Positions 40,412 to 50,453 are shown, numbered from the stretch's first letter. The stretch: DNA of 64,000 bases from Oligoflexia bacterium (GCA_030432875.1 JAUILP010000002.1:1-64000); one strand, 5' to 3'. Translations and numbers: made by a program. Notes: generated by a model from the sequence alone, not told the origin.

Positions 40412-41803
40412 CTATTCTTTCTTCTCCTCAAGGATATCTTTTCGGGTTTTGGCCCTGAACATAAGTCTGATAGGGACTTTGGTAAACCCTAGGTACTGAC
40501 TGAATTTTTTTTCCATATAATGTATGTACGAGGGTTGAATCTCATCGGCTACATTACATTTAATCACAAAGCTTGGCGGACGGACATCGCTTTGGGTGGC
40601 ATAATAGAACTTGACTCGTTTATTGTATTTTTTAATGAGCTGCGGAGTATGCTCGCTGACGATCCGCTCCAAAGTTTCGTTGACTTTGTGCGTGGTCGCG
40701 CGTTTCGTATACTCAGCATATAGCACTAGAACCAGGTCGATGACGTTGCGGACACGAGTATTCGTCAGACAGGAAATAAAAACAATAGGAACAAAACTTT
40801 TATCACCTAATTTGGCGCGTAAATTTTTTTCAAATTGAGCGGCGGTATGCGTGTTTTTATCCGGGACAATGTCCCATTTGTTGACAGCGATGATCGTTGG
40901 TTTGAAGCGGTCGAGGGAGAGATTTATTAATCGGTGATCTTGATCAGTTATGCCTTCGATGGGGTCGATGAGCACGACGGTGATATCGGAGCTATCGATG
41001 GTCTCTAAGCTTCGGGTGATGCTATAGGTTTCTAGTTTGCTGCTGATCTTAGTTTTTCGCCGAATCCCTGCCGTATCAATTATGGCGATTTCATGATTTT
41101 TATACTTAAAATGAAAATCAACGGCATCGCGTGTCGTTCCTGCAATATCGCTTACCAGTGATCTTTCCTCTCCAGCAAGTCGGTTGAGGAGAGATGATTT
41201 ACCGACGTTAGGTCGCCCAACTAAAGCGAGACGCACATGCTGGGCATCCGTATCAAGTTTGCGGACAAGTGTTTTTTTATTGGGCGCAAGATGAGCATTT
41301 ATCGTAAACTTGAGTTCTTTTAATCCTCGGTTATAGGCAGCACTCACACAGGTAAGTTCATTTTCATTGAGACCTAAGCTCAAAAATTCCCAGAGGATAG
41401 ATTTTTTTTCTACACCATCAACTTTATTGAGGAGACAAAAAAATGGTTTGCCACTTTTTTTGATCATACTATACAGAGCTTCATCATGGGGATGTATGCC
41501 TTGTTTTCCATCAAACACCAGGATAACGAGGTCGGCTACAAGAATGGCTTTTTCGGTTTGCTGCCAGACTAAATTCTCTTTAAAAGGCTGAAACTTAAAA
41601 TCCGAAGTTTCAAAGCCGCCAGTATCAATAATTTCAAAGCCCTGAGTTTTTTCTTTATCAAGATAAACCGTGCCATATAATCGGTCGCGGGTAACGCCTG
41701 GCTGGTCATCAATTATGGCGCGGCGGGTGCGGGTGAGTTTATTAAAGAGAGTTGATTTACCCACGTTGGGTCTGCCGACGATGGCGACGAGTCCTTTGAT
41801 CAT
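40412..41803 (-). CDS. der: Ribosome biogenesis GTPase Der (EngA)
   Basis: Essential double-GTPase that acts in 50S subunit assembly. Two G domains in tandem: GRPNVGKSTLFNKL near residue 10 and GRPNVGKSSLLNRL near residue 195, each with DTxG (DTGG; DTAG) and an NKxD motif (NKVD; NKWD), followed by the KH-like C-terminal domain (PPSFVIKCNVADEI, then SYIHYMEKKFSQYLGF). 463 residues, typical. The start overlaps the rnc stop by 4 nt (41800-41803), so it is translated after rnc from the same message. Confidence 0.97.
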   Translation of the reverse strand: MIKGLVAIVGRPNVGKSTLFNKLTRTRRAIIDDQPGVTRDRLYGTVYLDKEKTQGFEIIDTGGFETSDFKFQPFKENLVWQQTEKAILVADLVILVFDGKQGIHPHDEALYSMIKKSGKPFFCLLNKVDGVEKKSILWEFLSLGLNENELTCVSAAYNRGLKELKFTINAHLAPNKKTLVRKLDTDAQHVRLALVGRPNVGKSSLLNRLAGEERSLVSDIAGTTRDAVDFHFKYKNHEIAIIDTAGIRRKTKISSKLETYSITRSLETIDSSDITVVLIDPIEGITDQDHRLINLSLDRFKPTIIAVNKWDIVPDKNTHTAAQFEKNLRAKLGDKSFVPIVFISCLTNTRVRNVIDLVLVLYAEYTKRATTHKVNETLERIVSEHTPQLIKKYNKRVKFYYATQSDVRPPSFVIKCNVADEIQPSYIHYMEKKFSQYLGFTKVPIRLMFRAKTRKDILEEKKE

Positions 41804-42747
41804 GTTTTTGTTCCTTGGCCAAGTAAGACAACGCGCGAGGCAAAATCTTCGGGTGTCATTTTGTTGATCTCGCCTGAGGGGATGGTTTTTGCTAAGTCAT
41901 AAACTTTTTTGGCAGCGAGTTGTGATGCTTTTTTCTTACTGGCCCCTGTAGCCGTACCTAATGTAGCGGTAGCAAAAACGACCGCAATAGAAAACTGTTT
42001 TTTATGGTCTTCACCTTCACTATGAATGAGCTCATAGGTCGGTATTGTTTTATAAAATTTTTGTGTGAGCTCTTGGAGCAAGGTTTTATAATCATGGGAT
42101 AGGTCGTCAACGACCAAAGATTTTAGGTCGTGGGAAAAAATCTTAATGACGAATTTTTCAGCAGCTTTAAATCCCTTATCGATATAAACAGCACCGATCA
42201 CAGCCTCTAAAGAATCTGCGAGCAAAGAGTTTTTTTTATGTCCCCCACTGGCTTGCTCACTTTTACCGAGCAAAAGTGATTCTCCTAGCGATAGGCGTCT
42301 TGCAACTCGGGCTAAACTGGTTTCATTAACGAGTGAAGAGCGGATCACAGATAGTTTTCCTTCTTCGAGCTGATCCTCCAGTTTATAGAGATAGGTACTT
42401 ATTGATAAACTAAGGACAGCGTCACCTAAAAATTCGAGTCTTTCATTGGACCATATTTTTTTGAGTGCTTTTAGATGTAGATCAAATGTCGCCTTGGCAT
42501 CACCTTTTTGCCTTTTTTCGCTAAATAGTGACCTATGGGCGAGAGCATGATAAAGGAGTATGGGAGACTTAAATTGGTAGCCAATGTTTTTTTCACACTG
42601 AAGTCTTCTTTCCTCAATGTTTCTATATTTTTGGTTAAGTAGGCTCAAAAACAGAGCCGGGCCAGTTTTAACCGTATTTCTCATCCGCATCTGACTAACT
42701 GCCGCTAGGTCTTCTTTTATGTCAATTTCAGTTTTTTTCTTAGTCAT
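41800..42747 (-). CDS. rnc: Ribonuclease III
   Basis: Double-strand-specific endoribonuclease for rRNA and mRNA processing. The RNase III signature ERLEFLGDAVLSL is present, with the second catalytic acidic site in DSLEAVIGAVYIDKGF, and a C-terminal dsRNA-binding domain (DYKTLLQELTQKF, then KKKASQLAAKKVYDLA). At 315 residues it is longer than usual (about 225-250): an N-terminal extension of about 60 residues of charged helix precedes the catalytic domain. ATG 42747 has only an AGGA directly adjacent. ATGA overlap with der. In many bacteria rnc pairs with era; here it pairs with der. Confidence 0.95.
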   Translation of the reverse strand: MTKKKTEIDIKEDLAAVSQMRMRNTVKTGPALFLSLLNQKYRNIEERRLQCEKNIGYQFKSPILLYHALAHRSLFSEKRQKGDAKATFDLHLKALKKIWSNERLEFLGDAVLSLSISTYLYKLEDQLEEGKLSVIRSSLVNETSLARVARRLSLGESLLLGKSEQASGGHKKNSLLADSLEAVIGAVYIDKGFKAAEKFVIKIFSHDLKSLVVDDLSHDYKTLLQELTQKFYKTIPTYELIHSEGEDHKKQFSIAVVFATATLGTATGASKKKASQLAAKKVYDLAKTIPSGEINKMTPEDFASRVVLLGQGTKT

Positions 42748-43182
42748 TCCTACCCTTTTCTTGTGGATACGGCGAAGCAGAAAATATTCTTCTTCAATTG
42801 TGTTTCTTAGGGTGGGGATATTGAAAAGTAATTCTTTAAGGACTAATAGATCACTATCATGATAAATTTTCTCAAAAAAAAATTAGCCGTTTTCTCAAAA
42901 AAATTTTAAAAATGGCAAATCCGTCATGTCCGCTTTGTGCAGCAAAAAACTTCCTCGCCGTAGAGCCTTAAATCCGAAAGAAAATTATTTTTCCATATAC
43001 CCAATCCATCACCTAATCGCCTGGTCACGGCAATTTCTGTACTGTAGAATGGGGAAATGAGAATCGCAATAGAAAATATAGGTTATTTTGTCAGAAATTA
43101 TAAATATTTACGAATATTTCCCCCGGAAAAAAGCTCTAGTGGGCGCGAGTGACTTAACTCCCTAAAATAAGGCCGAAATTAT
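42748..43182. other. Divergent intergenic region
   Basis: 435 bases between minus-strand rnc and the plus-strand DUF167 gene. It should carry both promoters. No convincing sigma-70 pair, RNA gene or coding frame is visible. Confidence 0.45.
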
Positions 43183-43482
43183 ATGGGCGAAGCGTGGTGG
43201 TTGGAAAAAGCTTCTGATGTTCTCCTCAAAGTCTGGATGCAGCCGGGGGCTAAAAAATCCATGATTGTAGGTGTTTATGGAAATATGCTCAAAATCAAGA
43301 TTATGGCACCTCCCGTGGACGGCAAGGCTAACGCCGCTTTGCTTCAGTTCTTAGCGGAGCATTTTGGCGTTAAGGTCAGTAGTCTCTCAATAGAATCCGG
43401 GACGCTCAGCCGCAAAAAAGTCGTTCGTTTTCATACGCCCGATTTGGCTTCATTAAAGAAAAAGTTTTTAACGCAGTATTAA
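43183..43482 (+). CDS. DUF167 (YggU) family protein
   Basis: 99 residues of the small YggU/DUF167 family: VLLKVWMQPGAKKSMIVG, then LKIKIMAPPVDGKANAALLQ (the invariant PPVDGKAN), then FLAEHFGVKVSSLSIESG and SRKKVVRF. The structure is a small alpha/beta fold; the function is not established. It is often near yggT or proC, neither of which is here. AAGG lies about 11 nt before the ATG. Probably a solo gene. Confidence 0.88.
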   Translation: MGEAWWLEKASDVLLKVWMQPGAKKSMIVGVYGNMLKIKIMAPPVDGKANAALLQFLAEHFGVKVSSLSIESGTLSRKKVVRFHTPDLASLKKKFLTQY

Positions 43483-43735
43483 AAAATATTTCAAAAAAAT
43501 CGAAGTGAGTTTTGTGAGCAGTAAACAACTGAGATCCCTAGAGTCTAGCGCTCTGGAGGTGTTTCTATAACCTGAATTTGATCCGCACAAGCCCATAATC
43601 ATTCAATAAAATAAACAGTTTACTTGTTGTTTTATGAAAATTATTGGAAAATAAATAAAGACACTCATAAAAACTAAACACACATGAACACCCTAACCAA
43701 CCTGGGGATGTTTCATTCCGTGGAGGCAAGAATAT

Positions 43736-45310
43736 ATGCTGAGCCGTCGGGGTTTTTTGAAAGGCTCTATCAGCACCGGAGTGCTGCTATCGCCAATGCT
43801 CAAAACATTAGCGGGGGAGGAGCGACGTCTCCTTGATTATTTTGACTGTGGTGTTGCTTCTGGGGAACCGACCCCTGAAGGTGTTATTATTTGGACGCGG
43901 GTGCCTCAATATGCTCGCGGTGTTTCCGGGACAGAAGTCTTTTATGAAGTGGCAACCACCAGTGACTTCAAGCCCTTTTCCTTGGTGAGTCGAGGAAGTG
44001 TCATTACCACCGAACGCTGGGATCATACGGTCAACATTAAATTAGGAGGGCTTAGGCCCTATACTTATTATTATTACCGTTTCTATACGACCACAGGGTA
44101 TACAAGCGAAATTGGGCGAACGAAAACAGCTCCAGAGCCCGATCAGGATATCAAAGTAAAATTCGCCACCCTATCGTGCCAGGACTATATTGCCGGATTT
44201 TATACCGTCTATCAAAACCTGATCAACGAGGACCTCGATTTTTGCGTCCATCTAGGTGATTTTATTTACGAGGGTATTACTTCCAGCAAATTATTTCATC
44301 CAGCACGTATAGATATTATTGGTGAAGCTTTTTTGCTTGAACAATATCGCGCTAAGTACCGTCTTTATTTGTCAGATCCAATGCTTAGGGAGGCCCGCCG
44401 CTTATTTCCTTTTATCCATGTCTGGGATGACCATGAGGTTAAGGACGATTATGCCGGAACAGATTTGCTGATTTTAGATAGGGCGCGCCAAGGTCATCAG
44501 GCTTATGCCGAATATTTGCCCATTGATCTTAAAGACCGATTGAGCAATAACCTGAGTCCGCAAATGACCCGATCGTTACGTTTTGGGTCACAGGTTGATA
44601 TCATAGCAATGGATTTGCGGGCAAATAGAGATATTATGCCCTGCAAAAGTCATATTTTATCAAGAGGCTGTGACGGGATGCTTGACGAGAAACTGAGCAC
44701 GCTAGGAAAATCCCAAAGGACTTGGGTTAAAGATACTCTTAGCACATCAGGCGCCAATTGGAAGTTTTTGCTGTCTTCTGTCATGTTTATGCCCTTTAAA
44801 ATTTTGCCTGATACCAATCTACTTAAAGTCGTGCACGGTTTTTTCACTTCGGTGGCGATGGCGCACAAAGGCATATATATAAATTTTGACGCTTGGGATG
44901 GCTATCCGGCGGAGCGCTTTGATTTAACACAGCATATCTATAATGAAGGTATCCAAAATGTTGTCGTGTGTTCGGGGGATATTCATTCAGCATTTGGGGC
45001 ATCAATTTATGCTGATCCGGAAGATGTCAAAAGTCCCTTGGTCGCGCATGAAATAACAACGCCCAGCATTACCTCGCGGTCAATGTCTGATGTTGCTCTG
45101 GGGATAAATCTTGATAAAATTGGGCTGGATACGCTCTTTATGAAGGCCAATAAACATATGAAGTATGCCTATTTAAAACATCACGGGTATTCACTCTTTG
45201 AAGTCACCCAGAATGCGACTATTGTTGATTTGGTCGGAGTGAGTACTACGGCACAAATGTATGCTGATAGGGTTTTACTCAAGAGATCGGTGCTTAGTCC
45301 GACGCTTTGA
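43736..45310 (+). CDS. phoD: Tat-exported PhoD-family phosphoesterase
   Basis: 524 residues with a twin-arginine signal (LSRRGFLKGSISTG) and GGAGG about 8 nt before the ATG. An N-terminal fibronectin-like domain (DYFDCGVASGEPTPEGVIIW, the PhoD_N block) leads into the metallophosphatase domain: FCVHLGDFIYEG, FIHVWDDHEVKDDYAGT, LLSSVMFMPF and CSGDIHSAF hold the metal ligands (Asp, His, Asn/Asp). PhoD enzymes are Ca/Fe-dependent alkaline phosphatases or phosphodiesterases in the periplasm. Pho regulation is possible: phoU lies at the right edge, but no pho box was identified. Monocistronic by spacing. The symbol denotes the family. Confidence 0.9.
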   Translation: MLSRRGFLKGSISTGVLLSPMLKTLAGEERRLLDYFDCGVASGEPTPEGVIIWTRVPQYARGVSGTEVFYEVATTSDFKPFSLVSRGSVITTERWDHTVNIKLGGLRPYTYYYYRFYTTTGYTSEIGRTKTAPEPDQDIKVKFATLSCQDYIAGFYTVYQNLINEDLDFCVHLGDFIYEGITSSKLFHPARIDIIGEAFLLEQYRAKYRLYLSDPMLREARRLFPFIHVWDDHEVKDDYAGTDLLILDRARQGHQAYAEYLPIDLKDRLSNNLSPQMTRSLRFGSQVDIIAMDLRANRDIMPCKSHILSRGCDGMLDEKLSTLGKSQRTWVKDTLSTSGANWKFLLSSVMFMPFKILPDTNLLKVVHGFFTSVAMAHKGIYINFDAWDGYPAERFDLTQHIYNEGIQNVVVCSGDIHSAFGASIYADPEDVKSPLVAHEITTPSITSRSMSDVALGINLDKIGLDTLFMKANKHMKYAYLKHHGYSLFEVTQNATIVDLVGVSTTAQMYADRVLLKRSVLSPTL

Positions 45311-45697
45311 ATCAATAGTTTTTAGGCAATGCTATCTAAGTCTATGAAAGTTGTGGTTTTATCTGACCAAGATTTTCGCTTAAGCGCCAGATCAATTCGC
45401 CACAGGCTATGTGCCTTCTGTATTTTTCTTCTCGTTTTCATCAATTATTTTAAATATTTATAATCACCTGCCCGGCTTCTTTTTGACGTTCCGTAATTTA
45501 GGAATCACAATATGAACCTAGTCTTAAGATTATTAAAGCCATTGATTATTGGTATTGTTCATCTTACCTAGGTTAGGAGGAATCTGATTCTTTTTTATTT
45601 AAGTTAAAATGTAGAATGGCCGACCTCCTAATAATGGTCTTAATGGGAACTACCATAAAAAATATGCTAGAAGTTTTATTATTGAGGGGTACTGCCT
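45311..45697. other. Intergenic leader of the FG-GAP lipoprotein with inverted repeat
   Basis: 387 bases with no gene. TTAGGAGG (45573-45580) and CCTCCTAA (45624-45631) form a perfect 8-bp inverted repeat with a 43-nt loop about 70-125 nt upstream of the GTG start. A short MNLVLRLLKPLIIGIVHLT-like frame lies at 45512-45571 without a ribosome site; I do not call it. Confidence 0.45.
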
Positions 45698-48600
45698 GTG
45701 AGCAAAAAGGTAATAAATATCTTTTTTGGTTTTTTTATATTTTATTTAGCTAATATTAGCTGTTCTGCTGGTGGTAAAGCAAAAAAGGGAGAAGCTTCTG
45801 AGACGGGAGCTACGGATACAAATGTTGTTGTCGTGAGTCAACCAGAGGTAGTTCAGACTAGCTCTGGGAATTCCCCCACTGAGGAAAATTCAAGTACCGT
45901 CGTCTCAACGACAAATTTACCCACTGTAGCTATTACGAATCCAGCGGTCGGCAGTTATGTCAATGCCGCTACTTCTACTAGCATTAACGTCAATGGCTAC
46001 TGTTCTGAAAACGGCCTCAACGTTACGATTTCAGGAACTGGGACGGCTTCTGTGCTATGCGTTGCAGGAGCCTTCTCCTTAGTAATGGATTATGGCGCAG
46101 CGGCACCAGGGTCCATTTCAATTTTAGCGGATCATGCAGACGCCGAAGGTAACAACGCTATTCAGGCTTCGCGCAGCGTCATTAAAGATGTTGCTGCTCC
46201 TATAGTAAACGTCGGTAGTGATTTAACTACAAATGGAGAAGCAACATTAAATGCTACAGCTTCTGATGCATCTGGCTTGAGCTATGCCTGGACTAAAATA
46301 AGCGGACCCGGTTCTGTTACCTTTGGAGCTAATAGCTCTAAAGATACTACAGTAACGGCAGCAACAGAGGGTAGCTATGTTTTGCGCCTGACGGTCACGG
46401 ATACCGCGGGCAATAGTGGTTTTGATGAGCTTATCATGGTCAAAGATGGAAAGCCTACGCCAGGGAGTTTTTCTGCATCAACGAATGTTAGCCAGACCGG
46501 CTTTACTTTAAATTGGTCTGCGGCATCAGATACAGTTACCTCTGCTTCAGATCTGCAATATTTTGTTTGCTCGGGAGTCGATGCTGCTGCGATTGATACA
46601 GTTGCTGAATGCGAGGCGGCAACTATTGAAATGTCATACGCAGCCAATACCCTTATACTAGCCATTACAGGTAAAACACCCTCAATCTCATACTATTATA
46701 ATGTGGTTGTAATAGACAGCGCAGGCAACAAATCGCTTTATGAGGGTATTACGCAAATGCTCGGCTTTTCGTTGACCTATACCATATCTGGAACTGAAGA
46801 CGATGCTAATTTAGGTAGCGAAGTTGTTGGCGCTGGCGATCTTGATGGTGATGGCAAAGACGATTTTATCGTTAGCGAACCCTCAGCCGCTTCAGGGGGT
46901 ACGAACCGAGGAAAAGCTTACGTTTATACCGGCGCTACCGGAGGTTTACTTTATACTATTTCTGGAACGGAAGACGGCGCTAAGTTGGGTGACTCAGTGT
47001 CGGGAGCAGGTGATGTCAATGGTGATGGTAAAGCTGATTTTATCATTGGTGAATCCTCTGCTGCTGCTGGGGGTACCTCCAGAGGAAAGGCTTATGTTTA
47101 CAGCGGTGCGACTGGCACTGTACTTTATACCATATCTGGAACGGAAGATGGCGCTAAGTTGGGTACCTCAGTGTCGGGAACAGGTGATGTTAATGGTGAT
47201 GGTAAAGCTGATTTTATCATAGGTGAATCTGCTGCTGCTGCTGGGGGTACCTCCCGAGGAAAGGCTTATGTTTACAGCGGTGCGACCGGCACTGTCCTTT
47301 ATACCATTTCTGGAACTGAGGATGGTGCAATGTTAGGTGGCTCAGTATCAGGCGCTGGTGATGTCAATGGTGATGGTAAAGCTGATTTTATTTTAGGTGA
47401 ACCATATGCTACGTCAGGAGGTACCAATCGTGGAAAGGCCTATGTTTACAGTGGTGATACTGGCGGGGTTCTCCACACGATTTCTGGAACTGAAGATAAC
47501 GCAAGTTTAGGGGCAACTGTTGCTGGGGCGGGTGATGTTAATGGTGACGGTAAGTCTGATTTTATCATTGGTGAACCTGGTGCCGCTGCAGGGGGCACAT
47601 TCCGAGGAAAGGCTTATGTTTATAGCGGGGCGACCGGAGGGGTGCTGTACACTATATCCGGAACGGAAGACGGCTCTAAGTTAGGTGCTTCAGTATCAGG
47701 AGCTGGTGATGTCAATGGTGATGGTAAAGCTGATTTTATTATTAGTGAACATTTATCGGCAGGTGGAGGCACTGCCCGAGGAAAAGCTAATGTTTATGGT
47801 GGGGCGGACGGGGAGCTTATATACGCCATATCTGGAAAAGAAGTTTCTGCTTTTTTGGGAGTTTCAGTCGCTGGAGCCGGTGATGTTAATGGTGATGGCA
47901 GAGCAGACTTGATAATTGGAGAACACTTTGCAGATGCCGGGGGTACAAATAGAGGCAAGGCTTACGTTTACCTAAGTGATTTTACCACGCTACCAACCGG
48001 ATCACCCTCTCTTACTTATACTATTCTTGGAACTGAGAATAGCACTAGTTTTGCCCATATAGTTACCGGAGCTGGCGATATCGATGGTGATGGCATGGCT
48101 GATTTTATTATTAATGAACCCAATGCTTCGGCTGGAGGCTTTGCCAGGGGAAAGGCTTATGTTTTTAGCGGGGCTACTGGTGGAGTTCTTTACACGATAT
48201 CTGGAACTGAAGATAGTGCTTCATTAGGTGGGTCTGTTGCTGGTGTTGGTGATGTCGATGGTGATGGCAAAGCTGATTTTATTATTGGTGAATCCAGAGC
48301 CGATGCAGGGGGCACTGATCGGGGAAAGGTTTATGTTTACAGTGGTGCAACCGGAGGTGTTCTCTACACGATTTCTGGTGCTGAAAACAACGCTAAGTTT
48401 GGGACCTCAGTCGCTGGAGCAGGTGACGTCAATGGTGATGGCAAGGCAGATTTTATAGTCGGTGAGCCTTATGCGGCTTCCGGGGGAACTAATCGAGGAA
48501 AGGCTTATGTATACAGTGGGGCGACCGGAGGAGTTCTTTACACCATATCTGGAACAGAAAACTCAGCTCTTCTAGGATTTCCTGTCTCTGGGGCAGGTGA

Positions 48601-49246
48601 TGTGGATGGTGATGGCAAAGCTGACTTTATTATTGGTCAGATGCGTGCTGCAGCTGGAGGTTACTGGTGGGGAAAGGCTTTTGTTTACAGTGGGGCTACT
48701 GGACTGGTGCTCTATACTATATCTGGTACTGAAGACAGTGCTCAATTAGGTTCCACGCTTGCAGGCGTTGGTGATGTCAATGGTGACGGCAGAGCTGATT
48801 TTATCATTGGTGAACAATTAGCTGATGCAGGAGGCGCTAGTGGTGCCAATCGAGGAAAGGCTTATGTTTACAGTGGTGCAACCGGAGGCGTTCTTTACAC
48901 AATAGTTGGAACAGAAGATTCGGCCTCCTTAGGTTGTTCAGTCAATGGGGCTGGTGACGTCAATGGTGATGGCAAGGCTGATTTTATTATTGGCCAAAAA
49001 CAGGCAGATGCAGGAGGGGGCGGTGGAGCAGATCGGGGGATGGCTTATGTTTATAGTGGGGCAACCGGAGAAATTCTCCACACAATATCTGGAACTGAGG
49101 ACGGGGCTTGGTTCGGCAATTCAGTCGCAGGGACAGGGGACGTCAATGGTGATGGCAAAGCTGACTTTATAATCGGTGAAACCCGTGCAGCTGCTGGAGG
49201 CACACAGCGGGGAAAAGCTTATGTTTATTTATCGCCGAATAATTAA
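45698..49246 (+). CDS. FG-GAP / integrin-alpha-type lipoprotein with 14 repeats
   Basis: 1182 residues, GTG start with GAGGGG about 8 nt upstream. The lipobox NISC (Cys22) is followed by an Asp/Ser/Thr-rich linker, one Ig-like module with two Cys (NGYCSENGL, SVLCVAG; about 70-165), a PKD-type domain (YAWTKISGPGSVTF) and an fn3-like domain (about 250-350). Then come fourteen FG-GAP repeats of about 58 residues, each with GAGDVNGDGKADFIIGE, RGKAYVYSGATGG and LYTISGTED. Each carries a DxNxDGxxD calcium loop (a few DxDxDG). They divide as 7+7, with a short linker after repeat 7. This predicts two seven-bladed propellers on a surface lipoprotein, likely for adhesion or ligand binding. No enzyme domain is seen. 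Confidence 0.9.
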   Translation: MSKKVINIFFGFFIFYLANISCSAGGKAKKGEASETGATDTNVVVVSQPEVVQTSSGNSPTEENSSTVVSTTNLPTVAITNPAVGSYVNAATSTSINVNGYCSENGLNVTISGTGTASVLCVAGAFSLVMDYGAAAPGSISILADHADAEGNNAIQASRSVIKDVAAPIVNVGSDLTTNGEATLNATASDASGLSYAWTKISGPGSVTFGANSSKDTTVTAATEGSYVLRLTVTDTAGNSGFDELIMVKDGKPTPGSFSASTNVSQTGFTLNWSAASDTVTSASDLQYFVCSGVDAAAIDTVAECEAATIEMSYAANTLILAITGKTPSISYYYNVVVIDSAGNKSLYEGITQMLGFSLTYTISGTEDDANLGSEVVGAGDLDGDGKDDFIVSEPSAASGGTNRGKAYVYTGATGGLLYTISGTEDGAKLGDSVSGAGDVNGDGKADFIIGESSAAAGGTSRGKAYVYSGATGTVLYTISGTEDGAKLGTSVSGTGDVNGDGKADFIIGESAAAAGGTSRGKAYVYSGATGTVLYTISGTEDGAMLGGSVSGAGDVNGDGKADFILGEPYATSGGTNRGKAYVYSGDTGGVLHTISGTEDNASLGATVAGAGDVNGDGKSDFIIGEPGAAAGGTFRGKAYVYSGATGGVLYTISGTEDGSKLGASVSGAGDVNGDGKADFIISEHLSAGGGTARGKANVYGGADGELIYAISGKEVSAFLGVSVAGAGDVNGDGRADLIIGEHFADAGGTNRGKAYVYLSDFTTLPTGSPSLTYTILGTENSTSFAHIVTGAGDIDGDGMADFIINEPNASAGGFARGKAYVFSGATGGVLYTISGTEDSASLGGSVAGVGDVDGDGKADFIIGESRADAGGTDRGKVYVYSGATGGVLYTISGAENNAKFGTSVAGAGDVNGDGKADFIVGEPYAASGGTNRGKAYVYSGATGGVLYTISGTENSALLGFPVSGAGDVDGDGKADFIIGQMRAAAGGYWWGKAFVYSGATGLVLYTISGTEDSAQLGSTLAGVGDVNGDGRADFIIGEQLADAGGASGANRGKAYVYSGATGGVLYTIVGTEDSASLGCSVNGAGDVNGDGKADFIIGQKQADAGGGGGADRGMAYVYSGATGEILHTISGTEDGAWFGNSVAGTGDVNGDGKADFIIGETRAAAGGTQRGKAYVYLSPNN
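46776..49234 (+). repeat. Tandem DNA repeat, 14 units of about 174 nt
   Basis: The coding repeats of the FG-GAP lipoprotein are visible as DNA repeats: the motif GCTAAGTTGGGT recurs at 46979 and 47153, exactly 174 nt apart, and GATGTCAATGGTGATGG recurs in most units. Unit length varies by small in-frame insertions (for example the extra Gly-Ala codons near 48830 and 49010). Units 1-7 (46776 to about 47975) and 8-14 (about 48013 to 49234) are separated by a non-repeat linker. Confidence 0.85.
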
Positions 49247-49336
49247 ATCTATATGCTGATATATAATAATCAGGCATACGGAGCCCAATTGTGTGTGCTT
49301 GATTTTCACCAATGTTTTTAGAAAATTTAGGCGAAA

Positions 49337-50239
49337 CTACCGGGCTGTAAAAGACAAATTAGGACAAGTCGCTGGCCCATTTTCATAATACTTATTTTTG
49401 CTGAGTTCATCTGCTAGCACCTCAACAAACATATTGGTATCAGCTCCTGTGCCTTCAATAGCGTGGAAACCCATCATGCTATTAAAAAAAGCACGAAGAT
49501 ATTCCGTTTTAAAATTACGCCCTATCTTTTGCACATTAGCGACATCAATGTCAGCTGATTGATCTGCTAAATTGGCCGTAATATTGTCAGACAAAAGCAA
49601 CCCAGCTTCTAAAGATGCTAAGTTAAACAGAATGTTAGTCATAAGAAACAATTTTGCTTTGTCGAGAACTGGTAACATGTCGGTCCAAATAAATTCAGAC
49701 AACGCCTGTTTTAGTGGGAAATAAGTTGCCGTTGCTGGCAAACCTACGACAAGTTTATGCAAGGCCAAAATCGATGGCCCTGTCGCTGCGATTGAGGCCA
49801 AAGTAGCCCCCAAAGCAACGGTAATGTTTACATCTTGATAGTTATATTGTGTTTGTGCGAGTACATATTCTAATTTCCAATTTATGATTGGTTTTGGCGT
49901 TAGGGTGTGCATTTCCGCAGAGCTCAATCTCTTTAAAAAATGGCTCACTATATCTGTAAGTCCATCAAGAGCAGGATCGTTCATACTGTCAAGGGCATTT
50001 AAATTTGCTTGAATGGCCTCAGGGGACCCAATGAAGGGAAGTGAGGCAAAAAAACTAGTTGGTACATCAATACGGTAAAAACACGCACGATTAGAAGAAA
50101 TCGGCTTCATATAGACCAGCGATTTGATGCCATCGCTTAGCAGAGCTTTGTGAGAGTCTTGATTAGGGGGCGTGCTGCACGACCAGTAGAGCATGGAAGA
50201 AATAACAAACAGCACAAGGAACTTTTTTTTATTTTTCAT
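49337..50239 (-). CDS. Lipoprotein of unknown function
   Basis: 300 residues. Signal FLVLFVISSMLYWSCS (lipobox YWSC, Cys21). The ATG is preceded by AAAGGGGG. The mature part is mainly helical (long hydrophobic helices such as VALGATLASIAATGPSILAL and VLDKAKLFLMTNILFNLASL), an unusual content for a soluble lipoprotein and suggestive of membrane insertion or helical packing. Two Cys near the ends (ACFYRI, ATCPNLS) could pair. It is convergent with the FG-GAP gene, 90 nt apart. No family recognised. Confidence 0.65.
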   Translation of the reverse strand: MKNKKKFLVLFVISSMLYWSCSTPPNQDSHKALLSDGIKSLVYMKPISSNRACFYRIDVPTSFFASLPFIGSPEAIQANLNALDSMNDPALDGLTDIVSHFLKRLSSAEMHTLTPKPIINWKLEYVLAQTQYNYQDVNITVALGATLASIAATGPSILALHKLVVGLPATATYFPLKQALSEFIWTDMLPVLDKAKLFLMTNILFNLASLEAGLLLSDNITANLADQSADIDVANVQKIGRNFKTEYLRAFFNSMMGFHAIEGTGADTNMFVEVLADELSKNKYYENGPATCPNLSFTAR

Positions 50240-50453
50240 GATAAACCCCCTTTAATTAAATATTATAAAATATTGCCAAGATACATCCCGCAAGCCCTGA
50301 TGCTTATCAGATAGGGGAAATCGCCAACATCTGCTGTTTCCGCATGCCACGCGGCACTCATCATCCCCTGCTAAACGCCTTAAAAGTAAAGCTGGTCAAA
50401 AACTTCGGTTCCTATGTATCACTAAATTCGGGTTTTAAAAAGAGAATAATTTA

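Noticed and set aside
46824-49172. Several 75-130 codon frames inside the FG-GAP gene on the plus strand
   Set aside because: They recur with the 174-nt repeat period in another frame and are by-products of the tandem repeat.
46776-49234. CRISPR-like periodic repeat
   Set aside because: The period is 174 nt, in frame and encodes FG-GAP blades; no short direct repeat with unique spacers exists.
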